This document shows positions 1-12,179 of a DNA stretch of 64,000 nt, piece after piece; position 1 is the stretch's first letter; each line of letters starts with the position of its first letter. Origin of the DNA: Aspidiotus rigidus (Eukaryota; Arthropoda; Insecta; Hemiptera; Diaspididae); assembly GCA_035079385.1 (NCBI GenBank), contig JAVHKY010000003.1, forward strand, positions 12,627,501 to 12,691,500. Direction: 5' to 3'. The notes beneath the pieces were generated by a model, which saw only the letters and a program-made list of their open reading frames with translations, searched no databases and had not been told where the DNA came from. A program made the position numbers and the translations under genes.

Positions 1-1
1 A

Positions 2-2563
2 TTTGAACGTGTTCCTCCTCTACATTCTCACATACCTCCCTCGCCCACTGTATGGACTGAAGATACAAACCGTAAAAAAGTCATGAAAAATGTCAACAAA
101 TCACCAATTACTACGGTCGGAGCGAAGAAAATGAAACTTTCCTTCCACCAAAACTATCAAGATGGACGAATAATGAATCAAACATCGGGCAACGCGACAA
201 CTGTCTCATCATCGAATGCTAATAATGTTACCATGAAAGATAAGAATGATTACGCGAATAATCCGGTACCATCATTCATGGACGATCCGAGTGGGTATTT
301 GGCTCAGCAGACTGCTCTACTCAATAGTACAATTTCTAAACAAACTGGCGAAAATCCTAGTCCGAAATGTTACTCTCAGAGTAAAGCGACATCCTTGTCA
401 AATAGTCAATTGATGAAAAGCGACAGCTGTAGGACCAATTCGTATAAAGTTGACGAGTCGAAGAACCGTTTACCGCAAGCAAAAACTCCCGATAGTAGTG
501 TGCAAATAGACTCTCAGTACACGCAATATTCTCAGCGTAAAAATAGCGCGTCCAATACCACCTATTCTCATAAAATGCCAAATAGACAGCAACATATACC
601 CGAAGATAACCCGGTCACGTCGTCCACCTACGACAGGGAGAGAAATGCATCCTTGTCACCTTCCGATTCGAGAAGTCCGATTCAAGCGGGTACCGTCAGT
701 ACGAGTAATCAATCTCCGGTACAGGCTGGCATGACTTCGCCGAATCATAATTGTGGCTCATCAAATGGAAATAGCGATATGTTACCTCAGTCGCCAGCTG
801 TTGTGCGCGGTATGCGAGAAAACGACAGTCCGGTGGCAACAATCGATTCGTCGCGGTCGTCTGGTCAGTGCGCAGTGACCACGGTTGTAAGTGGTCACAC
901 GTGCAGTAGTAATACAATTACCTCGGTGTTGGCTGGTAGAACGAATACCGCGGTCGTGTCGATGAACAATACGGCGCAGAATAGCCCGCCAAGTTCGGTT
1001 TCAACTGCCGGAAGTACACGTTCGAATAGCAGTGGTAATAGCAGCGGAAATGAAGATAACAGCCTGCCCGGTTCATCTTCAACGGCGATCTTATCTTTAC
1101 CCAATATACCGCATCCTGAATCACAAATCGCTACCAAATCCCCTCTGGAGATGGTTCAGAGTGTAGTGAGCAGTATTCAGATACCGACGCAAAATATTGA
1201 GACTAAAAGATCCATCCCGCAGAACAGTCTACAAGCTAGTCATTTTCTTGTTTCCAATAATGGTCAATTGTTGGTCGCGACCAGTACCAATCCCACGCAA
1301 ACGGTCGTCAGTCAGCAAAATATAACCAAAGTCAATTCTCCCGTGTCGATGATAAATAATTCGTCTGTCGTTACCAACGTCACTGGAACAGTGACGCAAG
1401 TTATACCAACCGTAGGTGTGGCGCAACAGGTCTTAGGCCAACCTACTGTACTCGTTAATACGTTACCATCTGGACAGTTGGTCTTCCAGCCGAGTGTTAT
1501 GGCTGTTCACAGTGCTGGTAATGCTGTTCAGATACCTCAGTTAGCGGTCGCTACGAACAACGTCGTATCGGGTCAAACGCTCGCAGACGCTGGCACTATT
1601 TCGGTCGCGACTAGTGGCTCTTTCTCCCCCAGAGGTCAGGCTCAGTTGCTGTCACCGGAGACTGCTAAGCGCAAAATTAATAACAACAAGAAGCGGAAAC
1701 TCTCACCGCAGCAAGTGCTACAAATCACGCAGTCTGGAGGACACAACAGTGTGGTGACTAGCGCTGCCGGAGGTGGAGCCGCGAACGCATCTGCTTCGAA
1801 TGGAGCTAGCGTGGTGATGCAGTCTCAGGCGCAACAGAATTTCACTCAGGGCGCGCCGATGCTCCAGACCCTTATTTTACCGAGTAAAAACAACCAGTTC
1901 GCGAGCACTCAACCTCTTATAGCCACAGCGAACGTCCTGCAACCTGTGAATTTGGTTCATAATATTCCTACCATTCAGCAGTTCATTGTCCCCGCCGGCC
2001 TTGGTGGCATGGTGATGGCGAATGGCGACGGTACGGCTACCATTTTACCGGACACTGTGCAGTTGAACGTCCTAACGCCGATGCAGAATACGGCCGGAAC
2101 GGTGTTTGGTCACGCGGCTGGACAAGGTATTTTGACGGCTAGTCCGACTACGGGTATGGTGATTCGGACGCAACCGAGTGGCGCACCAACGGCGGCGGTG
2201 AATCAGTTACGATCTCAGGCTATATCGACGCCCAGCGGCACGCAGTTCATCGCTACGACGCCTACGTTGATTGTGGCGACGAATAATACGTTTTCGCAGA
2301 CGAGTAGCTCGTATTCGGGGAGTCCGCCGGATACGACGACGCACAGTCCGATTGGGAATAGTGGACAGAGTCCGGATACTCCGAGTAGCTCGATAGTGGT
2401 CGGTAGTACCGACGATATCGCCTCACCAACCTCGAGCACGAGTATCGGGTCTGATTTACAACGTCAACCGATGGTTTACTGTATATCGAGTAGTAACGTG
2501 GTGGATTGGACGGACACGGCGATGGAAGAGAAGAAAGTGAATATTATCGTCGAAGAGAAAAAG
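2..2563 (+). CDS. 3' exon(s) of a large Ser/Thr/Gln-rich nuclear protein, 5' end off the window
   Basis: The reading frame is open from base 2, well before the first Met at 83, so this is the inside of a larger coding exon cut by the window edge. The protein is low-complexity, rich in Ser, Thr, Asn, Gln and Val, with many SP/TP steps. A basic cluster around residues 530-545 counted from that Met (AKRKINNNKKRKLSP) looks like a nuclear localisation signal. No folded domain is visible. Such composition is usual for transcriptional co-regulators and chromatin proteins. I do not recognise the family; an insect methyl-CpG-binding-type or PHD-type scaffold protein is only a guess. The frame stays open to a stop at 2731, but I end the exon at 2563 because a plausible donor (AAG|GTAAAT) starts at 2564 and the residues beyond it become hydrophobic and unlike the rest. 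Confidence 0.7.
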
Positions 2564-2578
2564 GTAAATATTATTGTT
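2525..2578 (+). repeat. 27-bp tandem duplication spanning the predicted splice donor
   Basis: Bases 2525-2551 and 2552-2578 are near-copies of each other (both read EEKKVNIIV). The first copy has GTGAAT where the second has the predicted donor GTAAAT. So the duplication makes two competing donors 27 nt apart, and use of either keeps the frame. Confidence 0.7.
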
Positions 2579-2638
2579 GACGATTTGTCGGGAATTATCG
2601 CCGGTATATTAATACGTCTATGTTTCTATTATCTTCAG

Positions 2639-2665
2639 GTTCAATGCAGCCTCATTTTCAAAGAG
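2639..2665 (+). CDS. Possible 27-nt micro-exon of the same gene
   Basis: A pyrimidine-rich acceptor (TTCTATTATCTTCAG) ends at 2638 and a strong donor (GAG|GTGAGT) starts at 2666. Joined to the donor at 2564 this leaves a 75-nt intron, a normal short insect size, and keeps the frame (phase 0 on both sides). An alternative is a longer intron starting upstream, for example at the GT at 2481, which would read the micro-exon in a different frame. A third possibility is no splicing, with translation ending at 2731. The sequence does not choose between these. Confidence 0.3.
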
Positions 2666-2731
2666 GTGAGTGTCGCTACTTTACCTCGCACGTTGTTAAA
2701 TCGCTATCTCTATTTCTTTGAACGAAGCTAA

Positions 2732-3455
2732 ATGCACCTACTTTTTGAATACTAAATATGGTTAGGCCTTCTGAATAGTTTTTCGTATGCGGCTAAAAAA
2801 TCTTGTAACAATATATTTCGCATTGGCAGTAGATCATTTTTTTTTAAATTTTGTAAAGAAACTTACCTTCCAACGCTTATAATAAAACTAGGTTATGAGT
2901 TTACCATTTTACCTAAGTCTGTAGTCAGGACCATGTAATTAATCGAGCTTTATATTGTATGTACTAATAGGAACTATCCGGCTTTAGTGTATACCGATCA
3001 TAGATTACATGTTGGTTCTTTTTTGAATTTTTCGCAGTTTCCAAAGAAACAAAATCAGTTTGACGAATACGTTTACAATTCTAGAATAATTGAACCACGT
3101 TAACGGCTTCGAAGTTCGCGGCTTTTGGTGGACAATTATTTGGCTGTTTGCTAGGTTTGCAAAATAATATTTTGTCGTTTTAACCTCGATGTTCGTTCTG
3201 TTCACCCGTTAGTTTGCCCGATATTCTAGCTTCGTTCAAAAATTAGAGGAGCCCCTCCGTCAGGATTGGTGAGAAAGACGAGAATTGAAAGACTGTTCGC
3301 TTCATTTCGTAGTAGAATCAATTCCCTGTCCAGTTGTTAAAATTGTCGCACTCTTATGAAGAGTTCATTTTTTCTAAATGCTCGAAAGATTCTGGAATTA
3401 TAATTTAATTTGGTCTAAATATTCGCGTAATTTGCTTTTTAGTGGTCGTTTACGG

Positions 3456-3500
<45 letters not shown>

Positions 3501-6500
3501 TGATTCTTAATTACGTATTTTTCAGCAGCTTCGCTTATTATCTAAAATTAATCTTTTTTTTTTTTCAATTCATGTTTCAGGATTCATAAAAAAAAAAAAA
3601 ATGTTTCTTGTATCGAATCATCCATGAAGAAAGAAATGATGATGGTGTTATAGAATTATGTGAGTTTTATTTTAAGCTCGTAATCTTGAAAAGTGATGAT
3701 AAAGAGATGACCGATGATGTATTGAGTAAATAGGTGCATGAAAAACGAATCTAACTATAAAACTGTCTATGAAAATTCTTGAAATTGTGCGATCTAACAA
3801 TCATATAACTGATTTACATTTGAGAGAGACTATCTGACCCTCTTCTTTCCCCCAAACAAGAGAAAAAAATATATATTCTGCATTATAATTCCGATTTAAC
3901 CATTCAAATTTATCGTCAAATACCAGTGAAAACAATTTGAGAGAAGTTTGAAAAATCTGACGATGTTAGTTTTCGCTCTTCTGATAAGCTTTCTTCTACC
4001 TTTACTGCCTGAATTTTGGAAATAAAGAAGAAGAAAATTTTTTCACGAGCTTTTCATCTACTTTTAACGTAAAGCACCGAGAGTCATCACTCTGACGATT
4101 GAATATCTAATGATTGCAGGCAAGATTCACTAGATTAAGTTACCTGTATAATATTGGGGCATTGTAGTCCAGTTAAGAATGAATTAGGCTTTCTTTCTAA
4201 ATTTGAAAAAGAAGTTCACAATTACGGTCAGATTGGAATATTTGGCTCTCAACTAAGAGAATTTGTGGTCTAGAGTAATGCCGAGAAATTTAGAGAAAGT
4301 AGAGAGATAGATTTTGAAGAAGTAGGGAATGTCGAGGAAAACAACGATAAGAACGATCAGTACTGTATCTTCTAATTAGGTTGAAATCTCTTTTTTTTTT
4401 TTTTCAATATGTATAGACATTACTCAAAGAAAATATCGTACATGATTAATACTAAACCCTGTTTCCAGGATCAAAAAGAAATGGGAAGACCATATATCGT
4501 GGATAATCAAAATCTTCGAGTCGTTTGAAAAGTCATTTTTCTTCGTATTGAACGTAAAATCAAAAAAATGAAAGAGTTGTCAAAAGTATTTTAAACTATT
4601 CTTACATTTACATTAAATTATTATGTGTAATGTACATAAGTTCCTGATATTTTTAATTTTCTCATAGTGTTATACTGAGTATATTATTTTGCGTTCAGTC
4701 TTTATAACGAGCTGAACGCGGAAGAGAAACAGAGAAAAATTTTCCATATTATTGTCTTTTTGCTGGGAAATATTGATTAATTTCATAATTCGAATTTTTA
4801 CCAGAATTAGAAATGATCGAATGGCAGCTTTATTGAATATTATCGATTTTGATGGTTAGTAATTTTAACAATATCAAATTTACATTCACCCTTCAATTTC
4901 GTATTTAAAATTTTGTACGTTCGTAAAGTCTAATTTTTCTGTTTCTTAGAACATAAAAATTATCAATACATATTATTTTTAAAAATGGACTCATTTTATA
5001 TTTTGCTTTCGATCGAATTTTTTATTCGTAAGAATGATAATGTATTTGTATCGCAGTGCCATTTTGCAAAATTAATTGATTTTTTTATTTTTCTCAAAAT
5101 TTCAATTCGCTTTGGTTTTGTTTTTCATATCGCTATTACTTATTACAATTATCGTTTCCCTCGTGTATGGTGACGTCAGAAAGAAACTAGGTTTTGATAA
5201 TTGAATTCGATTGTGCTAAGAAAAACGGTCTCTTGCATGAGAAGAAAAATTGAATTCGATCATTTGTTAATAAATGTTTAAAAAGAAGAATAAGTATTTT
5301 CAAATACTTGTAAACTTACAGATCCTGATCATCAGCGTTGGATTTCTCACTTATAATACTAACGAATGACCGAAGCGTTCCCTGCGTATTTTCATGGGAA
5401 TCAGTAATGTTGTAAGCTCCATCCCAGTACTAATAACAAATACGAGTACTTGTCCCTATGGACACTTCTTAGTGACGTCACAAGAACGAGTCCCATCATT
5501 TTATGACGTGAAGGATGAGATTCTATCTCTGTTCCAAAAAAAAAACCAAAAATACCGGTATCATCAAAAATTCGTAACATCTAATGCGATGAAGTTGATT
5601 TTTGTTGTACCATAATTAAATGTTTCCTTCTTCCTACTAATTTTTTTTTTCCTTTTGTGGTAGTTACCTGTTTTTTTTTTCCTTCGTTTCTTCGTAAGAT
5701 CATGTGAAATAGTTCGGTTTCTATTACTGCTGATGAAAATTTATTCGATCTTCGACGTTGTAATTAATTTTTACAAGTTTTGTGATGATTAAAGTAATGC
5801 TTTTTGAGATAATTCAATGTAAAACATTGTTTTCTCAAGCAATCTTTTTTTTTTTTTTTTTTTTTTCTTTTGTATCAAGACGTGTTTGTTGGTATGTATT
5901 CGAACAGTTTTGGAAAATTATTCTTTTGATGGCATTTTCGTTTCTTACAAATCACATTAATAATTCATGATTTTTTTTTTTTTTTTCGTTCTCTGTCTCT
6001 TTTTGTATGTTGTTTACTTGCGATTATATGTTCGTGTATAATGTTTTGTTTTTGATGAAGTCATTTTACAAACTGTTAACATTTTATGTAACAGGTTGAT
6101 CTCGTTTTAAGTTATTGTACCAATTAATCGAATTTTGTGTTTTCTGTACCGCTTGGAGCAGCGTGGCTAGCGTATAAATACAATGCTACAGGTTTCGTGT
6201 GCTGGAGGAACTGCGAAGAAAAGTTCTCTATATTATAAAAAATAATTCGATGATAGAACACAAAACATGAATCTTGAGATCGGTTGTAAATGAACCAATG
6301 AAAGAAGAAATCACAAAAAAATAAAATTATAAGAGTTTTTTTTTTTTAATTTTCTTACTGGTATTGTGACATATTGCTGAAAGAGTGAAGCAACGAAGTC
6401 GAAATATCTACTCTAAAAGATCAGGAATGCTATCGTTTTAGACAAAAATATATTTCGCTTTATGTGAATAAAACCTACCTATCAAAATATTGTGAGCGTA

Positions 6501-7130
6501 GGTTCTCTTGTGATTTTATTATGCCAAAAAGTAAGGCTGTTGTAAGGTCTTCAGTCAATATTGTAACTTTGAGTTTACTTTTTTCCGGATTTTTTTTTCT
6601 TACATTCAAAACTTCACAACCGAAAATAATGTTTGCAAATACCAAATTTCAATTTATTTAACCTCTACTAATTTCTTTTTTTATCAATTTATGGAAAGTT
6701 CATTTTTCAATCAATAAATAGGTACCAAAATTTCATTCCAAGTTACATAGAATACGTTTCGAATTAAATAAAATGGAAACACAGAGTAACGTTACTGTAG
6801 AAATTTGCAATTTCGCGCGTTTGTTATGTTCTTTTTGTTTTCATTTTTATTTTATTAATTAAGCTCTAATGAAAACTGCGTGTATTGAAAACTTGTCTAC
6901 GCTGTTCTTCATGAAATGCTTTCAAATTAAAAATTAAATTTCTGAATCAATTTCATAACATTTGTATAATTAAAATCGATGTAGAATTACTTACGAGTAT
7001 TTCGAAACCACTAGAATGAACAACATAAAGAACGGTACGTTTTTTGGACATAAACTAGATAATTGTGAAAGTATCATTTTGTGATTTCGATTTATTCATT
7101 TTTTAAAAATATCATACCGCTTAAGTATCG
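2732..7130. other. AT-rich non-coding stretch with homopolymer tracts
   Basis: No convincing coding sequence. The stretch has a T run of nearly 40 bases at about 3462-3499 and many shorter T runs (about 5843, 5970 and 6337), typical of insect introns or intergenic DNA. An AATAAA at 2881 could serve as a polyadenylation signal if the upstream frame is used to its stop at 2731, but this hexamer is frequent by chance here. Confidence 0.6.
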
Positions 7131-7163
7131 AGGATAAATTAGCTTCTTGATACTTGTTTTGGA

Positions 7164-7950
7164 ATGCCGTACAAAGTTGAATTGACATTGACATATAGGT
7201 ACACAAATCGACGACCTGGAAGAAATTCTTTTTTTTTTATTTAATGAGGCTAATAGGGCTGATTGAAATGTAACACTGCGTAACACATAAAAAATTACTT
7301 GTATAAGAATAGATGATTCTTGAAGTAATTTTTACACTGAATTCAATGCCGTTTTCCGTTTTTCGATAGCACGTCTAGATTTCTTGTAATCATCAACTTT
7401 ACGTACAATAAATCGTCGTGTGTCGTCGCAAAACGTAACACAGATTCCCGCGCTTCGATCAACGATAGCAGTATCACAGCACGAGAACCAGCGTTACGTT
7501 TCGCGACGACAAGCAACGATTTACTGTAAGTAAAGATGATGATTACAAGAAATCTAGACGTGCTATCGAGAAACGGAAAACGGCATTGAATTCAGTGCAA
7601 AAAATACTTCAAGAGTCATCTATTCTTATTCAAGTAATTTTCAAAAAGTTCCAAATTGTTACGCAGTGAGTGGTTGTAAAATGATTTTCTAATGAACAAT
7701 TACCGCCCTAGTTTTCCAATGCGAGTATTCTCTTTTCCAATATAAACGTTTTAAAATATGTTCATTATAATACAATTAAGAGAATAGTATTTTCCGCCTT
7801 TGGAACAAAGCTCCGATTTTCCAGATTTCAATTTTTTTTTTGTATTCCATCATTTTGAAGAAACAATAATTTTTCACCCTGGTTGTCTGAAAGATTCAGC
7901 TTATCTGATCTTTGATTTGGAAATATGACAATTTATCTTTGTACGGTAAT
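7164..7950 (+). mobile_element. MITE family M1, copy a, interrupted by a nested hairpin element
   Basis: The ends carry the inverted sequence GCCGTACAAAGTTGAATTGA near 7164 and its diverged complement near 7940. The body aligns with 10703-11172 on the same strand and with 9804-10200 on the opposite strand, sharing blocks such as CTAGTTTTCC and GGAACAAAGCTCCRATTTTC. With the nested element (7277-7668) removed the copy is about 390 bp. There is no coding capacity, so this is a non-autonomous DNA-transposon-like repeat. Confidence 0.65.
7277..7668. mobile_element. Long near-perfect hairpin MITE nested in M1 copy a
   Basis: The two halves are inverted copies of each other almost throughout. The arm containing ATTCAATGCCGTTTTCCGTT and GCACGTCTAGATTTCTTGTA (7338-7394) returns as its complement at 7544-7597. 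The arms extend inward to TCGTCGCAAAACGTAAC and its complement, leaving a loop of only about 40-50 nt. The outer ends read about TGCGTAACA. It has no ORF. Sitting inside an older repeat means it inserted later; a clean target-site duplication could not be fixed. Confidence 0.7.
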
Positions 7951-9800
7951 ACAAAGTTGCTTCAATCTTGCATATCTTCATGTTGAGCAATTGATAATAA
8001 TGAATTTCCTACAATTATTTACCTATGAAAAATAATTTAAAATCAGCCTGATTGGTAGTATCTTTTCTTCTTGTCATTTCATCCAGATGTTAGACTATAA
8101 TGCTGTTCCACGCTCGGAGCCTGTATTTATGAAACATCACCTATAATATCACTCATAAATTATTCTAGCATTATTATTTCATTGTATAGGTTCAACCTAC
8201 GGTAGTGGTCGGACAAAACTTTTTGATAAAAAACAATTCATCATCACAAATGCATTTTATTTATTTAAATCTTTCTTCTCTTTCCAAGTATAATTCCTTT
8301 TATTTTCTTTCTTTAATGTGATGTTAATATTATTGTAATAATTTTTTGTATTTTTAATTATAGCTTTCCTATTGTATGATATCATGTATATTTTATAAAT
8401 CTTTAATCCTTTTTTTTCCCCCAAATATTTAATCGAGTACATCTTATTGTTATTCTATTTAGAAGTGTTATTTTTCTGTTTTATTTGTTGTGTATATTAT
8501 GAGTAATTGTATTGTATGTATAAAATAAATGTTTCTTGTTAGTTCCTGATAAAGAATTAGTATTTTCTATAAAACTGAATCAAATTTGATACATGGCAGA
8601 ATTTTTAAAAAACTGAAAAAAAAAAAAATCTTGAGGTGAAAAAGGGCGAAGGGAGACCTCTTGGTAGAAATTTACAGGTGAAATCTAGTAATTCAGGTGG
8701 TAGCTACGTTGCGTATTGGCAGTCTCGTAGGGATTGATAAACACGTGCAAAAAGCAAATGAGATGAAGTTTTTTTGTGCCACAATTTTCTCAACAACGAA
8801 AAATATGAGTATATATTTTTCCGATTGTCCTTCAAAGTTGTAGAATATTTCCATGTGGTCGGATGCGGGCAAGATACTCTTCTGAACGAACAAGCACCAA
8901 AATTTATTGACTCCCAAGATTTGGGACAAGAACTTTGGAAAATTTATGGGCACATCTATAGAATTTAAGAATACAGGTAACGTGCTCCATAAGAGGTATA
9001 TGGAATTAGAGTTGAGCCTTAATAAAAGCTGTGACGAAGGAAGAGAACAGAGCTCTCAGAGGAAAAAAAACTTTTAAAAATCACTTTTTTCAATTTTGAT
9101 AGTAATGTTGAAATTCTGTACCCCGTAAATGTCGAGATACCTAATTTATACTGACAGATGACTCACAGTTCTTCCTCATTCTTGCGAAAAAAAACGTCTT
9201 ATTCGAGAGAGTCTTCCTCTAAATACACTCACCTGAGAGGAAATTTTACGGAGAATAAGTTTAAATCTCTCCTGTTTTTTTTTTTTTTTTTTTACAAAAT
9301 TGAAAATTTCTTGAGATGAACGCGATCTAGTATCAAGTGAGAGCCTGTACTCAAGTTCGACAGTTCGACTGTGGTGATATTATCAAAGCAAAGTTAGCAA
9401 TCTTGTGTTTTCAAGGGTCTGAATGTTACTCCATTTACGTTAAGAACGACAGTCTTTTATCAGTAGAAAAGTTCAAAAACCTAGAAAACGTTTGGAAAAT
9501 TTCGCGGTCTGCAAAAAGGTGTTTCAAATACTCCTCCATCAGTCCTCTAAATATTTCTTGAGGTTCTTTTCAACCCCAAAAAATTGTTATTCTTATCGTG
9601 AATAGAGTATAGCACAATCTATGAACTTCCTAAACCTCCCCTAAGAACATAATATTATCTCTTCCCGCATAAAAAAGTATTGTGATGAATATCTCGATCA
9701 CCGTCTTGGGCCAAGCTTCCATACAATCCATCTGCAGCAACTCTTTTGCTGTCGAGTCTGAATTTTCGACTCAGAGCCCAGAGGTCTAGAACTCCCAAGT
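7951..9800. other. Non-coding stretch, nothing recognised
   Basis: AT-rich DNA with scattered short frames that look like chance and with homopolymer tracts (for example a T run near 9276). No splice-bounded exon, RNA gene or repeat family could be supported here. Confidence 0.5.
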
Positions 9801-9803
9801 CTA

Positions 9804-10200
9804 TTTGCCATACAAACTTGAATCGACGTATACTAGGTACCTACATAATTATACAGTACAAATCAACGATCAGGTAAACGATTGTATCTTTTGGACGATT
9901 GGCGCAACTGTGTGAATCGTGATAACACGGTGCTACTTAAATACCTACTATTTCATTCATAGAATAACGAAAAAATTTAGAGGTCCAAGATATTGGAGCT
10001 TTCTTTCACGGATGATGAATACTCGTCTCTTAATTGTGTTGAAATGAACGTTGAATACCTACCCATTTGTCAAAATCAAAATAATTGACAATTAAATATC
10101 CGAAACCCGATTCAAAAACGCCGATATTGGAAAGCGGGATGCTCGTGTACGAAAACTAGTGTATTATTGAATTGCTCACCGAGAAATCTTTTCCAAAACC
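9804..10200 (-). mobile_element. MITE family M1, copy b (reverse orientation, one end missing)
   Basis: Its reverse complement aligns over nearly its whole length with 10818-11168. Shared blocks in order are CTAGTTTTC, CGAGCATCCC, CATTTCAACACAATT, GAAAGCTCCAAT and CAATCGTCCAAAAGATACA. The terminal sequence TTGCCATACAAACTTGAATC is present at the 9804 end, but the matching inverted end near 10200 is missing. With copy c it forms a head-to-head pair around a spacer of about 500 bp. Confidence 0.65.
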
Positions 10201-10524
10201 AACGCTATCGCTACCCGTCGTCGGCCTAGAGTCAAAATGTCCTATCTCAGAAAATGGTAATTTTACAGGAGAGTCAAAAACAACGTTCTATGGCACTGAA
10301 TGAAGTTAAGACATGAAAAATAATTCGTTATTTTTCTCATAATTAATGAATTATACTGCGTGGCCCAAATTTCAGCTACCATCCTTGTGCGTCTCTCACA
10401 ATTATTTATTTCAGATTTTTTGATGGTTCAATAAATCCCCCATTATTAATTTTCGAAACCTCTTTTTCCTATGAGAATATACACGCTGAACGCTGTTACT
10501 CGTGTGCGTGGACTAAAAGAGTGT

Positions 10525-10670
10525 TATACTCTGTTCACGTTAAGGAAGGATAGAAGTTCATACCTCGAGAACGAAACGCCGAAGGTAATAAGTAGGATGG
10601 AGTCCTCTCAATCTACCGTTCCGTTCTCGAGGTATGAACTTCTATCCTTCCTTAACGTGAACAGAGTATA
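10525..10670. repeat. Hairpin: 54-bp arms, 38-nt loop, one mismatch
   Basis: Bases 10525-10578 and 10617-10670 are inverted copies with a single mismatch, both containing TTAAGGAAGGATAGAAGTTC or its complement. The hairpin lies in the spacer between the two head-to-head M1 copies. Such perfection implies a recent origin or selection on pairing. If transcribed it would fold into one long stem suited to Dicer processing, which is inference. Confidence 0.85.
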
Positions 10671-10702
10671 GTGTGTGCTCACGGAACCAAACTAAGGACC
10701 CG

Positions 10703-11172
10703 AGGTCTGCCGTACAATGTTGGATTGACGTATATCCAAATCAACAATCGGAAAGAAGTTCTATTTTTTTAAAAAAGATTAATACGGCTAATTGAGACGT
10801 AGATATGCGTTACACAGATGATTTTTCGATGAGAAATCCAATCATCATGCTAGTTTTCCGATACGAGCATCCCTCTTCCCAATATTGGCGTTTTTAAATC
10901 GTGGTTGGATATACGTCAAAATTTTCAAATACTTATACCCAACGTCCATTTCAACACAATTCAGAGTAAAGTGTTCATCCTACGGGAATGAAAGCTCCAA
11001 TTTCCTAGATCTGAATTTTTCCCTGTTATTCCATCAATGAAGTAATGATACTATGATAGTGTGTTATCATGATTCACATACTCGCACAAATCGTCCAAAA
11101 GATACAGTTTGCCTGATCGTCGGTTTGGATGTACGCCGTGATGTACGTCAACTTAACTTTGTATGGCAGAGG
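10703..11172 (+). mobile_element. MITE family M1, copy c (most complete)
   Basis: Terminal inverted repeats of about 45-60 bp: CTGCCGTACAATGTTGGATT at 10708 faces its diverged complement ending near 11168. The body matches copy a (same strand) and copy b (opposite strand). About 465 bp long with no ORF, so non-autonomous. The right end abuts the small foldback element at 11169. Confidence 0.65.
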
Positions 11173-11320
11173 TATTCTCGTAACATGGCGCTGGATCTCG
11201 ATGAAAAATCAAGTGGTGGTGGCTGTGGAGTTGTTATCAGCACCACCACTTGATTTTTCACCGATTGGGATTACTACATCCAGCGCCATGTTTGTTTACA
11301 TCAAAGGAGAATACCTCTAG
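11169..11320. mobile_element. Small foldback element
   Basis: The arms AGAGGTATTCTC, ACATGGCGCTGGAT and GAAAAATCAAGTGGTGGT occur in order from 11169 and return as complements in reverse order to about 11320, around a loop of only about 20 nt (GCTGTGGAGTTGTTATCAGC). The left arm equals the right arm minus two short internal deletions. No coding capacity. Confidence 0.75.
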
Positions 11321-12179
11321 GTCCTTACCAAACTACTGATAACAGCCTACTTCATTGTTGGCAAATTAAGGGCCAAATCTGCATGTTCTGTTTGCTTGTA
11401 AGATTATCTGTTTATACTGACACCTAGCAGATGTCATTCACAACCAGTGAACTCATTTACAGCATTTACATACTTGTTAGTACCTACCTCTTTTATATTA
11501 TGATGGTCCACGTTTACAAGTTCACTAAAGTTAACACACCACTACAATCTACAAAGTACAATATACACACAAGTGTCCCTTGTTAAGCTCCAGAGCATTT
11601 TGCAAAACCCACATTTATTGGCTGTGAAACTTTCAATCAGTTCCAATGTAAGTAGATGTATACCTATTTTTTTCTTCATAATCTTGTCTTGATGAATACC
11701 TAAGTAGGTACTCTCAAAAATTCTTGTTTGGATTGAAGGCAATGAAGCATTGTCTTAAATCTTTCATTTTACAATTGTCTAAGAATTCCATTGATAATAG
11801 ACAATTTCAATCTTCTAACAACTGATTCTATGTTAGGTACTTTGGTTGTTTCAAACTTGCTCTCTAGTAGGTAAGTGTTTTCAATACTTGTACCCAGTTT
11901 TGGATGATTTTCTGAACAATGTGATTCTTTTTGCAGTTGTAGCACCTCAAATCTGTTCCAGTGAGTAAGTAATTTATACAAAGTTGAAATTTTCACCCGG
12001 CTATCTATTTAACTTACTGTTCTCAACAATGATAACGCTGATGATGATCTTTGTGAATTACTGGTTAGGAAATTGAACCAAAAATTGCAAGTTCTTCATG
12101 GTGATAACTTCTAATACTTATGGTAAGTACAATTTTCAAAAGTTCAGTTGCGTATCTTATACCTATTTCAAAATTTATA
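11321..12179. other. Non-coding stretch, nothing recognised
   Basis: AT-rich sequence with several TAGGTACCTA-like words and chance short frames. No repeat structure or coding signal could be supported. Confidence 0.5.
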
